A stretch of DNA of 64,000 nt from Rahnella victoriana (GCF_004330295.1 NZ_SJOJ01000007.1:62001-126000); one strand, 5' to 3'; positions 41,767 to 53,441 are shown, counted from the stretch's first letter. Numbers and translations: made by a program. Notes: generated by a model from the letters alone, not told the origin.

Positions 41767-42038
41767 TGATGTTTAATCCTCAGACCCGTGGCGTTATCGT
41801 TTTGGAAATTTAGGAAGCTTGCACCCGCTGGCGCATTAAGGCGGCTTACACGAGGCAATGATGTTCGCGATAGTACATCATCTGCCGTATGACTGTCACA
41901 GTTGCTGTGTTTCTGCCTTATTTTTAAACAGTTATTCATCGTCTGAATGGTTAATTTGCCGCTCTGTTTCTGCAATTATTGCATCTGAGTCAATAGTCTT
42001 GTGCGCAAACTCACATTTTTCTGTGCAGCAGAGTTGAG

Positions 42039-42044
42039 TACACT
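42039..42044 (+). promoter_or_regulatory. Weak candidate -10 for mdaB
   Basis: TACACT lies 56 bp before mdaB, with only TTTTTC at the -35 distance. The gap 41767-42099 also contains the parC leader. Apart from a short palindrome, CACAGTTGCTGTG at 41897-41909, I see nothing firm. Confidence 0.25.
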
Positions 42045-42099
42045 ACGTGATAACAGCCTGACCCCCAGAATTTAAGAATTCCCGATAAGGAAAAAAACC

Positions 42100-42687
42100 A
42101 TGAGTAACATCCTGATTATCAATGCCGGTAAGACCTTTGCCCATTCCAAAGGCGCGCTGAATAACAGCCTGACCGAGGTCGCGACCAGTTTCCTGCGCGA
42201 CAAAGGCCACGACGTGCGCGTGACCGTGCTGGAAGACGGTTATGACGTGCAGACCGAGATCGAAAGCTATCTGTGGGCCGATGCCATCATTTATCAGCAA
42301 CCGGGCTGGTGGATGGGTATGCCATGGACGCTGAAAAAATACATCGATGAAGTGTTCACCGAAGGCCACGGCAAACTGTACGCCAGCGATGGCCGTACCC
42401 GTTCCGATGACACGAAAAAATACGGTTCCGGCGGCCTGTTGCAGGGTAAATGCTACATGTTGTCCGTCACCTGGAACGCGCCTTTAGAAGCGTTCGAAGA
42501 TAAAGAACAGTTCTTCCACGGCGTCGGCGTCGACGGCGTTTATATGGCACAGCACAAAGCCAACCAGTTTATCGGCCTTGATACGCTGCCAACCTTTATG
42601 TGTAACGACGTGATCAAACAGCCTGATGTGGAAGGGGATTTCGCCCGCTACCGCGCTCACCTTGAAAATGTATTCGGTCAGGCCTAA
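42100..42687 (+). CDS. mdaB: NADPH:quinone reductase MdaB
   Basis: MdaB is a flavodoxin-fold FAD enzyme that reduces quinones by two electrons and protects against oxidative damage. The 195 residues (193 in E. coli) begin MSNILIINAGKTFAHSKGALN, the flavin phosphate-binding loop, and contain the family block YQQPGWWMGMPWTLKKYIDEVFTEGHG. It is followed 30 bp later by ygiN, its redox-cycle partner. Confidence 0.95.
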   Translation: MSNILIINAGKTFAHSKGALNNSLTEVATSFLRDKGHDVRVTVLEDGYDVQTEIESYLWADAIIYQQPGWWMGMPWTLKKYIDEVFTEGHGKLYASDGRTRSDDTKKYGSGGLLQGKCYMLSVTWNAPLEAFEDKEQFFHGVGVDGVYMAQHKANQFIGLDTLPTFMCNDVIKQPDVEGDFARYRAHLENVFGQA

Positions 42688-42717
42688 GGTTGAAGGTCAC
42701 CCGGGAAAGAGGTTTTT

Positions 42718-43023
42718 ATGATCACTGTTATTGCTGAAATCAAAGTAAAACCAGGCCGTCGCGATTCGGTCATGGAAAAAATTACAGCACTGCTGCCGAG
42801 CGTTCTCGCTGAGAAAGGCTGTCACCGTTATGAGCCATACGTGGATTTCAACGGTCAGATCCCGTGGCGCAAAACGGTGCCTGATTCCATTTTCATGCTG
42901 GAAGACTGGGAAAGCCTCGCGCATCTCGAAGCGCATCAGCAGGCGGAACATATGGATAAGCACCGCGAAAACATCAAAGCCGACGTGCTGGATGTGGTGA
43001 TCCATATTATTGAGAAAGCGTAA
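42718..43023 (+). CDS. ygiN: Quinol monooxygenase YgiN
   Basis: YgiN is a small ABM-domain (ferredoxin-like) enzyme that reoxidises menadiol made by MdaB. The 101 residues compare with 104 in E. coli. ITVIAEIKVKPGRRDSVMEKI and FMLEDWESLAHLEAHQQAEHM are typical of the antibiotic-biosynthesis monooxygenase fold. AGAGG precedes the ATG. It forms a two-gene unit with mdaB and ends at a strong terminator. Confidence 0.93.
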   Translation: MITVIAEIKVKPGRRDSVMEKITALLPSVLAEKGCHRYEPYVDFNGQIPWRKTVPDSIFMLEDWESLAHLEAHQQAEHMDKHRENIKADVLDVVIHIIEKA

Positions 43024-43050
43024 CCGTAAGGTCTGCGCGGTTCAGAAAAC

Positions 43051-43086
43051 AAAAATGCCGGCGCAGCGAAGCGTCCGGCATTTTTT
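43051..43086. terminator. Bidirectional terminator of ygiN and parE
   Basis: AAAAATGCCGG (43051-43061) pairs with CCGGCATTTTT (43075-43085). A small inner CGC/GCG pairing is present and T-runs occur on both strands. Confidence 0.9.
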
Positions 43087-43104
43087 ATGGCGACGGCGAA
43101 AGGA

Positions 43105-45006
<1,902 letters not shown>

Positions 45007-45116
45007 TTATTCGTGGCTCATAGGTTTGTGGGCTAACGATACAGTATGTGGGCGGGTGGAAGCACTGGCAGCAAGCAGACGTTATAAATCCGGGGGAAAA
45101 CGTCACCCTGACGATG

Positions 45117-45698
45117 TTAGTCTGCGGCCAGTTCCAGGAAATCGACAATCGGCGAAAAATAGCGTTCAAAGCCGACAAATGCGTGATTTCCCTCGGGTTC
45201 GACCGTCTGGCGACAGGTGGTGTAATACGCCACAGCCTGACGGTAATCGAGAATTTCATCGCCCGTTTGCTGCAGTAACCAGAGTAAATCCGGCGACTCC
45301 AGCGGTTCGACCTGCATGACTTTCAGATCGTAAACGTGGCGTGACTCTAACACATATTGCTGGCCGGTGTAGGGGTTCTCGTTTTGCCCGAGGAAGTCAA
45401 TCAGCAGCTCGTAAGGCTTCACGGCGGGGTTCACCACCACAGCCGGGACCGAGAAACATTGCGACAGCCAGGTGGCGTAATAGCCGCCGAGAGAGGATCC
45501 GACAATGCCCAGTTTTTTACCTGCATGACTGATCACCAGACTTTCGAGTTCTTCCGCCGCATCGGCCGGGTAAGGTGGCAACTGGGGGACAACCATATCA
45601 ATATGCGGATGATTCACGGCCAGCCAGTTTTTTAACAAGGTGGCTTTTGCTGAATTCGGCGAACTGTTGAATCCATGCAGGTAAAGTAAGGTGTTCAT
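45117..45698 (-). CDS. yqiA: Esterase YqiA
   Basis: This 193-residue alpha/beta hydrolase of the UPF0227 type (193 in E. coli) has the nucleophile in [13 protein letters not shown], an early [14 protein letters not shown] loop, and a C-terminal histidine in EGNHAFVG. E. coli YqiA hydrolyses short acyl esters such as palmitoyl-CoA and pNP esters; its natural substrate is not settled. Its start overlaps the end of cpdA by four bases, so translation is coupled. Confidence 0.93.
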   Translation of the reverse strand: MNTLLYLHGFNSSPNSAKATLLKNWLAVNHPHIDMVVPQLPPYPADAAEELESLVISHAGKKLGIVGSSLGGYYATWLSQCFSVPAVVVNPAVKPYELLIDFLGQNENPYTGQQYVLESRHVYDLKVMQVEPLESPDLLWLLQQTGDEILDYRQAVAYYTTCRQTVEPEGNHAFVGFERYFSPIVDFLELAAD

Positions 45699-46525
45699 TC
45701 GTAGCCGTCCGACTCCGTGTCAGGATGAAACTCGCTGGTTTCCAGACGGAAGACTTCCGTCTCCACGCGGCCATCCGGATACAAATCGAGGTAGCGCCAG
45801 CCCGGCGCAACGGTATCAATGGTGAAATTGGTGCAATGGGGTTTGAACTGCACGCAGGTCGATGGCGTGGCGTAAAGACGACGGCCATACCAGTCGAGAT
45901 CCAGTTCCTGATGAATATGCCCGCACAACAGCGTGTTCACTTTCGGGTAATTCACCAAGGTGTTCGCCAGCATATGGGCGTTGCGCAGGCTGTGCTGATC
46001 GAGCCAGGTACAACCGGAAGGCAGCGGATGGTGATGCAGCATCAGCAAGGTGAAATGATCGGGGTACGCATTCAGGCAGCGTTCCATCCATTCCAGCTGA
46101 TACTCGCTCAGTTCACCGTGCGGCACGCCAAACACCTGCGTATCCAGCAGAATAATCTGCCAGTGATCACCGAGAAGAACGTGCTTGGAAGGGCTGATAC
46201 CCGCGTCCTGCAAGGCATTGACCATCGCAGGCTGGAAATCATGATTACCGGGCAGCCAGACACAAGGCGCAGTCAGTTCGCCGATGCCGCGGGCAAACTG
46301 GTGGTAGGCTTCCACCGACTGATCCTGAGCCAGATCACCTGTTGCCGCGATAATATCGACGTCGCGCTGCTGCGCTTTTATGGCGTCCAGCACTGCGCGA
46401 TAGCTGCTAAACGTATTTACGCCTAACAACGTTTCATCTTCACCGGCAAAAAGATGGGTATCAGTTATCTGTAGAATCCTGACTTTGGCCCCATTCACCA
46501 AAGGCAGTGTAAACAGGCTTTCCAA
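45695..46525 (-). CDS. cpdA: 3',5'-cyclic-AMP phosphodiesterase
   Basis: CpdA hydrolyses cAMP and so tunes CRP activity. The 276 residues (275 in E. coli) show the calcineurin-like metal-binding pattern: Asp22 and His24 in TDTHLF, Asp63 in ATGDLAQD, Asn93-His94 in LPGNHDF, and the late histidines in LMLHHHPLP and [10 protein letters not shown]. The yqiA start is inside its last codons; yqiB ends 27 bp upstream. Confidence 0.96.
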   Translation of the reverse strand: MESLFTLPLVNGAKVRILQITDTHLFAGEDETLLGVNTFSSYRAVLDAIKAQQRDVDIIAATGDLAQDQSVEAYHQFARGIGELTAPCVWLPGNHDFQPAMVNALQDAGISPSKHVLLGDHWQIILLDTQVFGVPHGELSEYQLEWMERCLNAYPDHFTLLMLHHHPLPSGCTWLDQHSLRNAHMLANTLVNYPKVNTLLCGHIHQELDLDWYGRRLYATPSTCVQFKPHCTNFTIDTVAPGWRYLDLYPDGRVETEVFRLETSEFHPDTESDGYE

Positions 46526-46552
46526 ATCGTTTCCTTTGTTGTTGAAGTCTGT

Positions 46553-46978
46553 CTAACAAACCGGAATTGCCATCGCTCCGTGCGCAAGGCAATAACGCAG
46601 CCAATCCGCAAGGAACTGGTTAATTTGATGCTTTTCATCACGCTGATGCAACTTTTTATTCGGGTAATCATAGCGTGCTTTGAAACGAAAGATCTGCTGA
46701 CTCGCACACACTTCAGCCACCATCGCGTCGTGATACAGGCGGACGGTGAGTGAAGGCAGACTCCAGTAACTCACGGCCGGTGCGGTCTGTTTGATTTCTA
46801 CCAGGGAGGTATAACGCGTTGATTCGAGAATTGTCAGGCAATACGTCGCGCTACTCACCTGATATGTCACGGTTTCACCAGGCTCATCGGTGCGTGGCAT
46901 CAAACGGCGCAATTGGGCGAAATTGGTTTCGCACAATCTCATCATTTCGGGGAAATCAGGGGTATAGCGCTTAATCAT
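46553..46978 (-). CDS. yqiB: DUF1249 family protein YqiB
   Basis: The 141 residues (140 in E. coli) match the DUF1249 family, whose molecular role is unknown. It starts [20 protein letters not shown] and has no signal peptide or membrane segment. Its first base is also the last base of the nudF stop codon, so the two are translationally coupled, and cpdA follows. The nudF-yqiB-cpdA-yqiA-parE order is conserved with E. coli. Confidence 0.92.
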   Translation of the reverse strand: MIKRYTPDFPEMMRLCETNFAQLRRLMPRTDEPGETVTYQVSSATYCLTILESTRYTSLVEIKQTAPAVSYWSLPSLTVRLYHDAMVAEVCASQQIFRFKARYDYPNKKLHQRDEKHQINQFLADWLRYCLAHGAMAIPVC

Positions 46979-47610
46979 TAGTTAGCCCACTCTTTTCTCA
47001 GGGATTCATGGTGCAGCTGCAGCCATTGCAAGGCAATCACTGACGCCGCATTGTCTATCGCTCCTTCTTCCACCCAGCGGTAAGCCTGTTCGCGGCTGAC
47101 CACATGTACCCGGATGTCTTCATTCTCTGCTTCCAGACCGTGAATTCCTTCTGCCGTCGTGGCATCGACTTCACCGACCATAATAGAAAGACGCTCGCTG
47201 GTGCCACCCGGACTGGCCAGATAATTCACCACCGGTTTGCAGCGTTTCACCACAATGTTCGCTTCTTCGAGTGCTTCGCGGCGGGCGACCTCTTCGACCG
47301 TTTCGCCCTCTTCAATGATACCGGCGACCATCTCCAGAAGCCAAGGGGTATCACTGGAATCCAATGCCGGGATGCGGATCTGTTCAATCAGCACCACTTC
47401 ATCCCGTAACGGATCATAAGGTAGCAGGACGGCAGCATGGCCGCGCTCAAAAACCTCACGCACCACTTCTGCGCTCATTTCTCCATTAAACAGCCGATGG
47501 CGAAACCGATATGCAATAATAGAAAAAAAACCTTTATATCGTGTCTCACGTGCAATAATTTCTACATCATCTTTGCCGAAAGTAACCGGTGACCGTTTAA
47601 ATGAAGACAT
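46978..47610 (-). CDS. nudF: ADP-ribose pyrophosphatase
   Basis: NudF splits ADP-ribose to AMP and ribose 5-phosphate. The 210 residues (209 in E. coli) have the Nudix box at 97-119 ([23 protein letters not shown]). It opens the minus-strand run to parE and is divergent from tolC across 230 bp. E. coli has the same arrangement. Confidence 0.96.
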   Translation of the reverse strand: MSSFKRSPVTFGKDDVEIIARETRYKGFFSIIAYRFRHRLFNGEMSAEVVREVFERGHAAVLLPYDPLRDEVVLIEQIRIPALDSSDTPWLLEMVAGIIEEGETVEEVARREALEEANIVVKRCKPVVNYLASPGGTSERLSIMVGEVDATTAEGIHGLEAENEDIRVHVVSREQAYRWVEEGAIDNAASVIALQWLQLHHESLRKEWAN

Positions 47611-47726
47611 GGAATGTTTCCTTATCCCTCATAAAGGTAATTTATCGCCCTTTGAGGTCAATTTGATGAAAATGCGTTAATAATAATCAAGGTTGTTTGT
47701 GATAGATTTAGGCTCATTCCATCGGT

Positions 47727-47745
47727 AAGGCACGTTAAGCCAACC
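47727..47745. promoter_or_regulatory. marbox-like site upstream of tolC
   Basis: AAGGCACGTTAAGCCAACC matches 12 of the 14 defined positions of the MarA/SoxS/Rob consensus AYnGCACnnWnnRYYAAAY. It lies 22 bp before a TAGAAT -10-like element (47767-47772) and about 95 bp before tolC. E. coli tolC is known to be activated through a marbox in this place. Confidence 0.7.
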
Positions 47746-47766
47746 GCCCCGTTAGCCTGACTCTGC

Positions 47767-47772
47767 TAGAAT
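47767..47772 (+). promoter_or_regulatory. Candidate tolC -10
   Basis: TAGAAT matches five of six -10 positions and lacks a good -35, consistent with activation from the marbox just upstream. Confidence 0.45.
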
Positions 47773-47840
47773 CCGCGTCTATTGGTTAATTTGACTGCGC
47801 CACCATACATAACAACATTGCTGCACAACAAGGAATGCAA

Positions 47841-49328
47841 ATGAAGAAACTGCTCCCCCTTCTCATCGGACTCAGCCTGGGCGGCTTTAGTACGATAAGC
47901 CAGGCCGAAAACCTGATGCAGGTCTATCAGCAAGCCAGGACAAGTAACCCGGACCTGCGCAAATCTGCTGCTGACCGGGATGCCGCATTCGAAAAAATCA
48001 ACGAAAGCCGCAGTCCTTTATTACCGCAACTCGGATTGGGTGCGGACTACAATTATACCAATGGCTACCGTGATGCGAACGGCGTTAACAGCGATGTTGG
48101 CAGCGCCAGCCTGCAATTAACGCAGACCATCTTTGATATGTCAAAATGGCGCGCCCTGACACTGCAGGAAAAAACTGCCGGTATTCAGGATGTGTCTTAT
48201 CAGACCGATCAGCAGGCGTTAATCCTGAATTCCGCGACGGCTTATTTCAACGTTTTGAGTGCGATCGATTCACTCTCTTATACCGAAGCGCAAAAACAGG
48301 CGATTTACCGTCAGTTAGATCAAACCACTCAGCGTTTTAATGTCGGTCTGGTTGCCATTACCGATGTGCAGAACGCCCGTTCACAATACGACACCGTATT
48401 GGCTAACGAAGTGACTGCCCGTAACAATCTGGATAACGCGCTGGAATCCCTGCGTCAGGTGACCGGTGTTTATTATCCGCAGCTCTCTTCCCTGAACGTT
48501 GATAACTTCAACACCACGCGTCCGCAGCCTGTGGCGACCTTGCTGAAAGAAGCTGAAAGCCGCAACCTGAGCTTGCTGTCTGCCCGCCTGTCACAGGATC
48601 TGGCTCGTGAGCAAATCCGTTATGCGGAAACCGGCCATATGCCAACCGTGGATCTGACCGCCTCTACCGGCATCAGCAACACCAAATACCACGGCGACAA
48701 AACCGGCGGTGCGTCAAGCTATCAGGATGCTGACGCCGGTCAGAATAAAGTGGGGCTGAGCTTCTCACTGCCACTGTACAGCGGCGGTTCTGTCACCTCA
48801 CAGGTGAAACAGGCGCAGTACAACTTTGTCGGTTCCAGCGAACAGCTTGAAAGTGCGCACCGCAGCGTCGTGCAAACCGTGCGTTCCTCCTTCAATAACA
48901 TCTCTGCCTCTATCAGCAGCATCAACGCTTACAAACAAGCCGTTGTTTCTGCTCAGAGTTCTTTAGATGCCATGGAAGCCGGTTATCAGGTGGGTACCCG
49001 TACCATCGTTGATGTGCTGGATGCGACCACCACGCTGTATAACGCCAAACAACAGCTTTCCAGCGCACGTTACACCTACCTGATTAACCAGCTGAACATC
49101 AAATCAGCGCTGGGGACACTGAACGAAAGTGATCTGCTGGCTCTGAACGGTGCACTGGGTAAACCTGTGCCAACCGCACCGGATCAGGTCGCGCCAGAAA
49201 CGCCGGATCAGGATGCAGCAGCAGACGGTTACGGCAACAAAACGGCAGCAGCGCCGGCACCACGCGCGCAACAAGCCAGTGCAACGACCACAACCCCCCG
49301 GAAAAACGGCAATCCTTTCCAGAACTGA
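47841..49328 (+). CDS. tolC: Outer-membrane efflux channel TolC
   Basis: TolC is the trimeric outer-membrane duct for AcrAB-type pumps and type I secretion. The 495 residues (493 in E. coli) have a signal peptide cut before ENLMQVYQQAR, two OEP repeats with long coiled-coil helices, and a disordered C-terminal tail rich in A, P, T and Q. ATGs occur at 47835 and 47841; the second is chosen because AGGA is then seven bases upstream and the protein starts MKKLLP as in E. coli. Confidence 0.97.
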   Translation: MKKLLPLLIGLSLGGFSTISQAENLMQVYQQARTSNPDLRKSAADRDAAFEKINESRSPLLPQLGLGADYNYTNGYRDANGVNSDVGSASLQLTQTIFDMSKWRALTLQEKTAGIQDVSYQTDQQALILNSATAYFNVLSAIDSLSYTEAQKQAIYRQLDQTTQRFNVGLVAITDVQNARSQYDTVLANEVTARNNLDNALESLRQVTGVYYPQLSSLNVDNFNTTRPQPVATLLKEAESRNLSLLSARLSQDLAREQIRYAETGHMPTVDLTASTGISNTKYHGDKTGGASSYQDADAGQNKVGLSFSLPLYSGGSVTSQVKQAQYNFVGSSEQLESAHRSVVQTVRSSFNNISASISSINAYKQAVVSAQSSLDAMEAGYQVGTRTIVDVLDATTTLYNAKQQLSSARYTYLINQLNIKSALGTLNESDLLALNGALGKPVPTAPDQVAPETPDQDAAADGYGNKTAAAPAPRAQQASATTTTPRKNGNPFQN

Positions 49329-49354
49329 TCCTGAAAAGTCCCCGTATTTCCTAG

Positions 49355-49384
49355 AAGGCAGCCTGCAAAGGCTGCTTTTTTTTG
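49355..49384 (+). terminator. tolC terminator
   Basis: GCAGCC (49358-49363) pairs with GGCTGC (49370-49375), extended by A-T pairs; eight Ts follow. Confidence 0.88.
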
Positions 49385-49434
49385 CCTCCGTCACGCCCCA
49401 CTGTAAAGTCTCGTAACAATTGCCCGTCGCTGCT

Positions 49435-49462
49435 TTAACAATCACCCACTTTCCCCTATTCT
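49435..49462 (+). promoter_or_regulatory. Candidate ygiBC promoter
   Basis: TTAACA (49435-49440, five of six -35 positions) and TATTCT (49457-49462) are 16 bp apart, 50 bp before ygiB. Confidence 0.5.
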
Positions 49463-49512
49463 TAGGCCCTACTGGGAAAGGGCAAAAAAGCCCTACACAT
49501 GGGATAAGAACG

Positions 49513-50184
49513 ATGAAACGGACACAACACGTTAACTTAGCTACCTTCCGTAAATCATGGCGTAGCTCTCGAATTACTCCTGTCGCTCTGGCCGTCAGCG
49601 CCGTCTTTATGCTGGCGGGCTGCGAGAAAACCGACGAAACCGTTTCTCTGTATCAAAATGCGGATGATTGCTCAAAAGCCAATCCTTCCGGCAGCGCACA
49701 ATGTGTCGCCGCCTATGATGCAGCGAAACAGGAAGCGGCGAAAACCGCGCCTAAATATGCCAGCCGCGAAGACTGTGTCGCAGAATTCGGCGAAGGTCAG
49801 TGTACGCAGGCTCCTGCTCAGTCAGGCGTTGCGACGGCTGAAAACCAGAGCAGCGGTGGCAGCATGTGGATGCCGCTGATGGCAGGTTACATGATGGGCC
49901 GTATGATGAGCGGCGGTGCTTACGCGCAACAGCCGTTGTTCAGCTCAAAAAATCCAGCCAGCCCGGCGAACGGTAAATTTGTCGATGCGACCGGTAAAAA
50001 CTACGGTCCGGCAACCGCGGGCGGCCGCACCATGAACGTGCCGAAAACCGCGATGGCCCCGAAACCGGCTGTGACCAACACCATCACCCGTGGCGGCTTT
50101 GGCGACAGCGTGGCAAAACAAACCTCAATGCAACGCACCTCGTCAGCGGCTACCCGCAGCCCTGGCCGCAGCATGGGTGGCTAA
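49513..50184 (+). CDS. ygiB: DUF1190 lipoprotein-like protein YgiB
   Basis: The 223 residues equal E. coli YgiB. A hydrophobic segment ends in [10 protein letters not shown], a lipobox (LAGC) after an unusually long, basic N-terminal region, so it is probably an exported lipoprotein. A Gly/Met-rich stretch ([18 protein letters not shown]) is followed by a Ser/Thr/Arg-rich tail. The function is unknown. The gene is paired with ygiC nine bases on. The ATG at 49513 gives the conserved start MKRT; codons upstream of it do not. Confidence 0.92.
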   Translation: MKRTQHVNLATFRKSWRSSRITPVALAVSAVFMLAGCEKTDETVSLYQNADDCSKANPSGSAQCVAAYDAAKQEAAKTAPKYASREDCVAEFGEGQCTQAPAQSGVATAENQSSGGSMWMPLMAGYMMGRMMSGGAYAQQPLFSSKNPASPANGKFVDATGKNYGPATAGGRTMNVPKTAMAPKPAVTNTITRGGFGDSVAKQTSMQRTSSAATRSPGRSMGG

Positions 50185-50193
50185 GAGACACCG

Positions 50194-51354
50194 ATGAAAC
50201 GTTTAGCCATTAATGAGCGCCCGGACTGGCGCGAAAAAGCCACGGAGTTTGGCTTCAATTTTCACACCATGTATGGCGAACCTTACTGGTGTGAAGATGC
50301 GCATTACCAGTTCACGCTGGCGCAGATTGAAGAGATTGAAGACGCGACAGCGGATATTCATCAGATGTGCCTGAAGGTCGTGGAACGTGTGGTGAATGAC
50401 GACAAACTGATGGCGAAATTCCAGATCCCGAAACACGTCTGGGAATTTGTCCGCAGTTCATGGCGCACGCAACAGCCTTCCCTGTATTCGCGTCTGGATC
50501 TGGCCTATGACGGGGTGAACCCGCCTAAGTTGCTGGAAAATAACGCCGATACGCCGACGTCCTTGTACGAAGCCGCTTTCTTCCAGTGGCTGTGGCTGGA
50601 AGATCAAATCGCGGCGGGCAATTTGCCTCAGGATGCGGATCAGTACAACAGTCTGCAGGAAAAACTGATCGAGCGTTTTGCTGAACTGAAAAATCAGCAC
50701 GGTTTCTCGTTACTGCATATCGCCTGCTGTCAGGACACCGAAGAAGACCGCGGTACCGTGCAATATTTGCAGGACTGCGCCCTGGAAGCGGAACTGGCCA
50801 GCGAGTTCCTGTTTATCGAGGAAATCGGACTGGGCGAGCGCGGACAATTCACCGATACGCAGGATCAGGTGATTTCGAATCTGTTCAAACTCTATCCGTG
50901 GGAATTCATGTTCCGCGAAGTGTTCGCCACCAAGCTGGAAGATGCCGGTGTTCGCTGGCTGGAACCAGCCTGGAAAGCCATTCTGTCGAACAAAGCCTTG
51001 CTGCCGCTGTTGTGGGAAATGTTCCCGGATCATCCGAATCTGTTACCGGCATATTTCGCCGAAGATCCGCATCCGGAGCTGGATCACTACGTCGTGAAAC
51101 CGCTGTTCTCACGCGAAGGCGCGAACATTAAGGTCATCGAAAAAGGTCAGGAAGTGGCCCGTGTGGATGGCCCGTATGGCGCGGAAGGCATGATCGTGCA
51201 GCAGTTCCAACCGCTGCCGGTGTTTGAAGGCAGTTACACCCTGATCGGCAGCTGGCTGGTCAACGATCAGCCTTGCGGCATCGGCATCCGTGAAGATAAG
51301 GCGCTGATCACGCAGGATCTGTCACGTTTCTATCCGCATACTATTGTCGGATAA
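50194..51354 (+). CDS. ygiC: ATP-grasp protein YgiC (glutathionylspermidine synthase-like)
   Basis: The 386 residues (386 in E. coli) correspond to the C-terminal, ATP-dependent ligase domain of glutathionylspermidine synthetase, without the amidase domain. Typical segments are [38 protein letters not shown] and the C-terminal [22 protein letters not shown] peptide-ligase role is expected, but the substrate is not known. It is coupled to ygiB and followed by a terminator. Confidence 0.93.
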   Translation: MKRLAINERPDWREKATEFGFNFHTMYGEPYWCEDAHYQFTLAQIEEIEDATADIHQMCLKVVERVVNDDKLMAKFQIPKHVWEFVRSSWRTQQPSLYSRLDLAYDGVNPPKLLENNADTPTSLYEAAFFQWLWLEDQIAAGNLPQDADQYNSLQEKLIERFAELKNQHGFSLLHIACCQDTEEDRGTVQYLQDCALEAELASEFLFIEEIGLGERGQFTDTQDQVISNLFKLYPWEFMFREVFATKLEDAGVRWLEPAWKAILSNKALLPLLWEMFPDHPNLLPAYFAEDPHPELDHYVVKPLFSREGANIKVIEKGQEVARVDGPYGAEGMIVQQFQPLPVFEGSYTLIGSWLVNDQPCGIGIREDKALITQDLSRFYPHTIVG

Positions 51355-51361
51355 AAAAACT

Positions 51362-51396
51362 AAAAAAGGATAATGAGAGCTTTCATTATCCTTTTT
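51362..51396 (+). terminator. ygiC terminator
   Basis: AAAAGGATAATGA (51364-51376) pairs with TCATTATCCTTTT (51383-51395). It is A+T-rich with T-runs on both strands and separates the convergent ygiC and ygiD. Confidence 0.85.
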
Positions 51397-51405
51397 ATTT
51401 CCGGA

Positions 51406-52197
51406 TTACCCTATCTGAACCGACAGCATCGACAGCGATCCCATCACGATCCCGTCCGTTGGCTGTGTGACCGGCTCGGCACCATCCCACGCACCTAAAA
51501 CATACAACAAGGGCAGATAGTGATCCGGCGACGGATTCGATAACGCGCCGCCGTCATGTTCCATAAATTTCACCAGCGGATGGTCTTTCGCCTCACCCTT
51601 CCAGGTCAGATTCTCTTTCACAAACGTCTCGAAAGATGTCGCCCACGGATAAGCATCCGCGTCGCCGCCCCATTTCACCATGCGCAGGTTATGCACCACG
51701 TTACCGCTGGCGACAATCATCACGCCTTCGTCACGCAGGGCCGCGAGTTTCCGGCCTAATTCATAGTGGTATTCCGCCGGCTGTGTGCCATCAATACTCA
51801 GCTGGATCACCGGAATATCGGCATCCGGATACATCTTGATCAACACACCCCAGGTCCCGTGATCAAAACCCCACTCGCTGGTGTCAGCCATCACATTCAC
51901 CGGGCTGAGCAATTCCTGAACCCGTTTGGCCAGAGCCGGGGAACCCGGTGCCGGATAACGTTTATCAAACAGCGCCTGCGGGAAGCCACCAAAGTCATGA
52001 ATGGTGCGCGGATTTTCCATTGCTGTGACCGCCGTACCGCGGGTAAACCAGTGCGCGGATACTGCCAGAATCGCTTTTGGCCGTGGCAATGTTTCGCCCA
52101 GCGTATGCCAGGCACGGGTGTAAATATTGTCTTCCAGCACGTTCATCGGGCTGCCGTGGCCTAAGAAAAGTGCGGGCATACGTTGAGTCGTCATCAT
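51406..52197 (-). CDS. ygiD: 4,5-DOPA extradiol dioxygenase YgiD
   Basis: YgiD belongs to the LigB-type extradiol dioxygenases and cleaves DOPA; the zinc ligands include His14 (FLGHGSP), His49 (VSAHW) and a later His in GNVVHNLR, with His67 in HDFGGF near the site. The 263 residues compare with about 262-271 in E. coli, depending on the start. The zinc transporter gene zupT, which in E. coli lies between ygiD and ribB, is absent here. The gap 52198-52443 holds only the ribB terminator. Confidence 0.93.
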   Translation of the reverse strand: MMTTQRMPALFLGHGSPMNVLEDNIYTRAWHTLGETLPRPKAILAVSAHWFTRGTAVTAMENPRTIHDFGGFPQALFDKRYPAPGSPALAKRVQELLSPVNVMADTSEWGFDHGTWGVLIKMYPDADIPVIQLSIDGTQPAEYHYELGRKLAALRDEGVMIVASGNVVHNLRMVKWGGDADAYPWATSFETFVKENLTWKGEAKDHPLVKFMEHDGGALSNPSPDHYLPLLYVLGAWDGAEPVTQPTDGIVMGSLSMLSVQIG

Positions 52198-52391
52198 GAA
52201 TTCCTTACCGCAAAATAAAAGTGAGCGTGCCGGTTAACCACCTGCCGCGTGATGTGATTACGGTACTCTTTTTGACGGGCGGTGACAGCCGGATAACCGT
52301 GAAGGAGATGTTCAGTAAATTTGATGAAGCAAATCAATGAAGGCGGGAGAGGTTTTTTTTGCAAAGACAAATTCCGGCAATAACAGGCGAT

Positions 52392-52422
52392 AAAAAGCAA
52401 AAAGGCCGCATCAGCGACCTTT
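52392..52422 (-). terminator. ribB terminator
   Basis: AAAGGCCGC (52401-52409) pairs, with one mismatch, with GCGACCTTT (52414-52422); the minus strand continues TTTTTGCTTTTTA. It is 22 bp past the ribB stop. Confidence 0.8.
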
Positions 52423-52443
52423 CTGTTATGCCCAACCGGTCAT

Positions 52444-53097
52444 TCAGCTAGCCTGACGGGTTTGCGCCTGACGGTATGCCACCAGATCGGCGATGGTCAC
52501 GACCGGCATCTTATGCTCACGGGCAAAAACGACCACTTCCGGCGCATGTGCCATGGTGCCATCGTCATTGGTCAGTTCGCACAGCACACCGAAAGGCCGC
52601 AGGCCCGCCAGTGTTGCCAGATCGACGGAAGCTTCTGTGTGACCGCCACGGGTCAGCACGCCACCGGCCTGCGCACGCAGCGGGAAAATATGCCCCGGAC
52701 GGTTCAGATCGGAAGGTTTTGCACCCTCTTTGATTGCCGCGCGGATGGTGGTGATACGATCAGCGGCAGACACGCCGGTGGTCACGCCTTCTACCGCTTC
52801 AATGGTCACGGTGAATGGTGTCTGGAACGGGCTGGAGTTGTTCTCTACCATCATCGGCAGGTCCAGCTGTTTACGGCTGTCTTCGTTCATGGTCAGGCAC
52901 ACAATGCCGCTGCCGTGACGAATGGTCAGCGCCATTTGCTCAACGGTCATGTTTTCTGCGGCAAAGATTAAATCGCCTTCGTTTTCACGATCTTCGTCAT
53001 CCAGCACCAACACACCCACGCCGTTACGCATGGCGTCAAGCGCACGCTCAACACGTTCAGCAGATGTACCGAATTCGGAAAGTAGGGTCTGATTCAT
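52444..53097 (-). CDS. ribB: 3,4-dihydroxy-2-butanone-4-phosphate synthase
   Basis: RibB converts ribulose 5-phosphate to the four-carbon unit of riboflavin. The 217 residues equal E. coli RibB. The metal and substrate loop [17 protein letters not shown], the HGSGIVCL block and [11 protein letters not shown] with [12 protein letters not shown] are all present. It stands alone, under the FMN riboswitch upstream. Confidence 0.98.
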   Translation of the reverse strand: MNQTLLSEFGTSAERVERALDAMRNGVGVLVLDDEDRENEGDLIFAAENMTVEQMALTIRHGSGIVCLTMNEDSRKQLDLPMMVENNSSPFQTPFTVTIEAVEGVTTGVSAADRITTIRAAIKEGAKPSDLNRPGHIFPLRAQAGGVLTRGGHTEASVDLATLAGLRPFGVLCELTNDDGTMAHAPEVVVFAREHKMPVVTIADLVAYRQAQTRQAS

Positions 53098-53186
53098 GGT
53101 AAAAATAACCTCATGTTCTGTATGTGGATTACCAGAATCAGGGCGTCTTGAGGAGGCTAGCTGCGGCAGCCAGACGGCGTGCTACA

Positions 53187-53222
53187 GTTATAAAAAATAA
53201 CGCAGCGGGCAATCTATGCCCG
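53187..53222 (-). promoter_or_regulatory. Candidate expression platform of the ribB riboswitch
   Basis: On the minus strand the aptamer is followed by CGGGC-ATAGATT-GCCCG (53206-53222) and then, eight bases later, TTATTTTTTATAA. This resembles a weak terminator stem. Whether control is by termination or by RBS masking cannot be settled here. Confidence 0.45.
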
Positions 53223-53233
53223 ACTTGAATCGT

Positions 53234-53402
53234 TACTCTCTCCCATCCGGACTTTAACCGTCGGCCCCGGAATTACACCGGATCTGCTGACCTCTAACCC
53301 CGAAGGATTGAGCGCTCGCGGGCTTCCACATAGAAGGGATTGTGATCCTTCCGATATTCCGTGGTTTACCGCCGGTGGGGACTTTCACCCCGCCCTGAGA
53401 AT
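53234..53402 (-). ncRNA. FMN riboswitch (RFN element) of ribB
   Basis: Read on the minus strand, the leader contains the RFN landmarks in order: AGGGCGGGGTGAAAGTCCCC, ACCGGCGGTAAACC, the variable arm around GGAAGGATCACAATCCTTC-like bases, GAAGCCCGCGAGCGCT, GGTCAGCAGATCCGGTG, AATTCCGGGGCCGACGG and the closing GTCCGGATGGGAGAGAGTAACG. FMN binding lowers ribB expression in this class. In E. coli the same leader accumulates as the RNA SroG. Confidence 0.96.
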
Positions 53403-53412
53403 AAGCAAAGCA

Positions 53413-53441
53413 ACTATAGCGCCAATAAATGAGCAGAGCAA
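53413..53441 (-). promoter_or_regulatory. ribB promoter
   Basis: TTGCTC (53436-53441) and TATAGT (53413-53418) on the minus strand are 17 bp apart. The predicted start near 53406 falls just before the first base of the riboswitch. The gap 53098-53538 is thus filled by the ribB leader and its promoter, plus a short ubiK upstream region. Confidence 0.7.
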
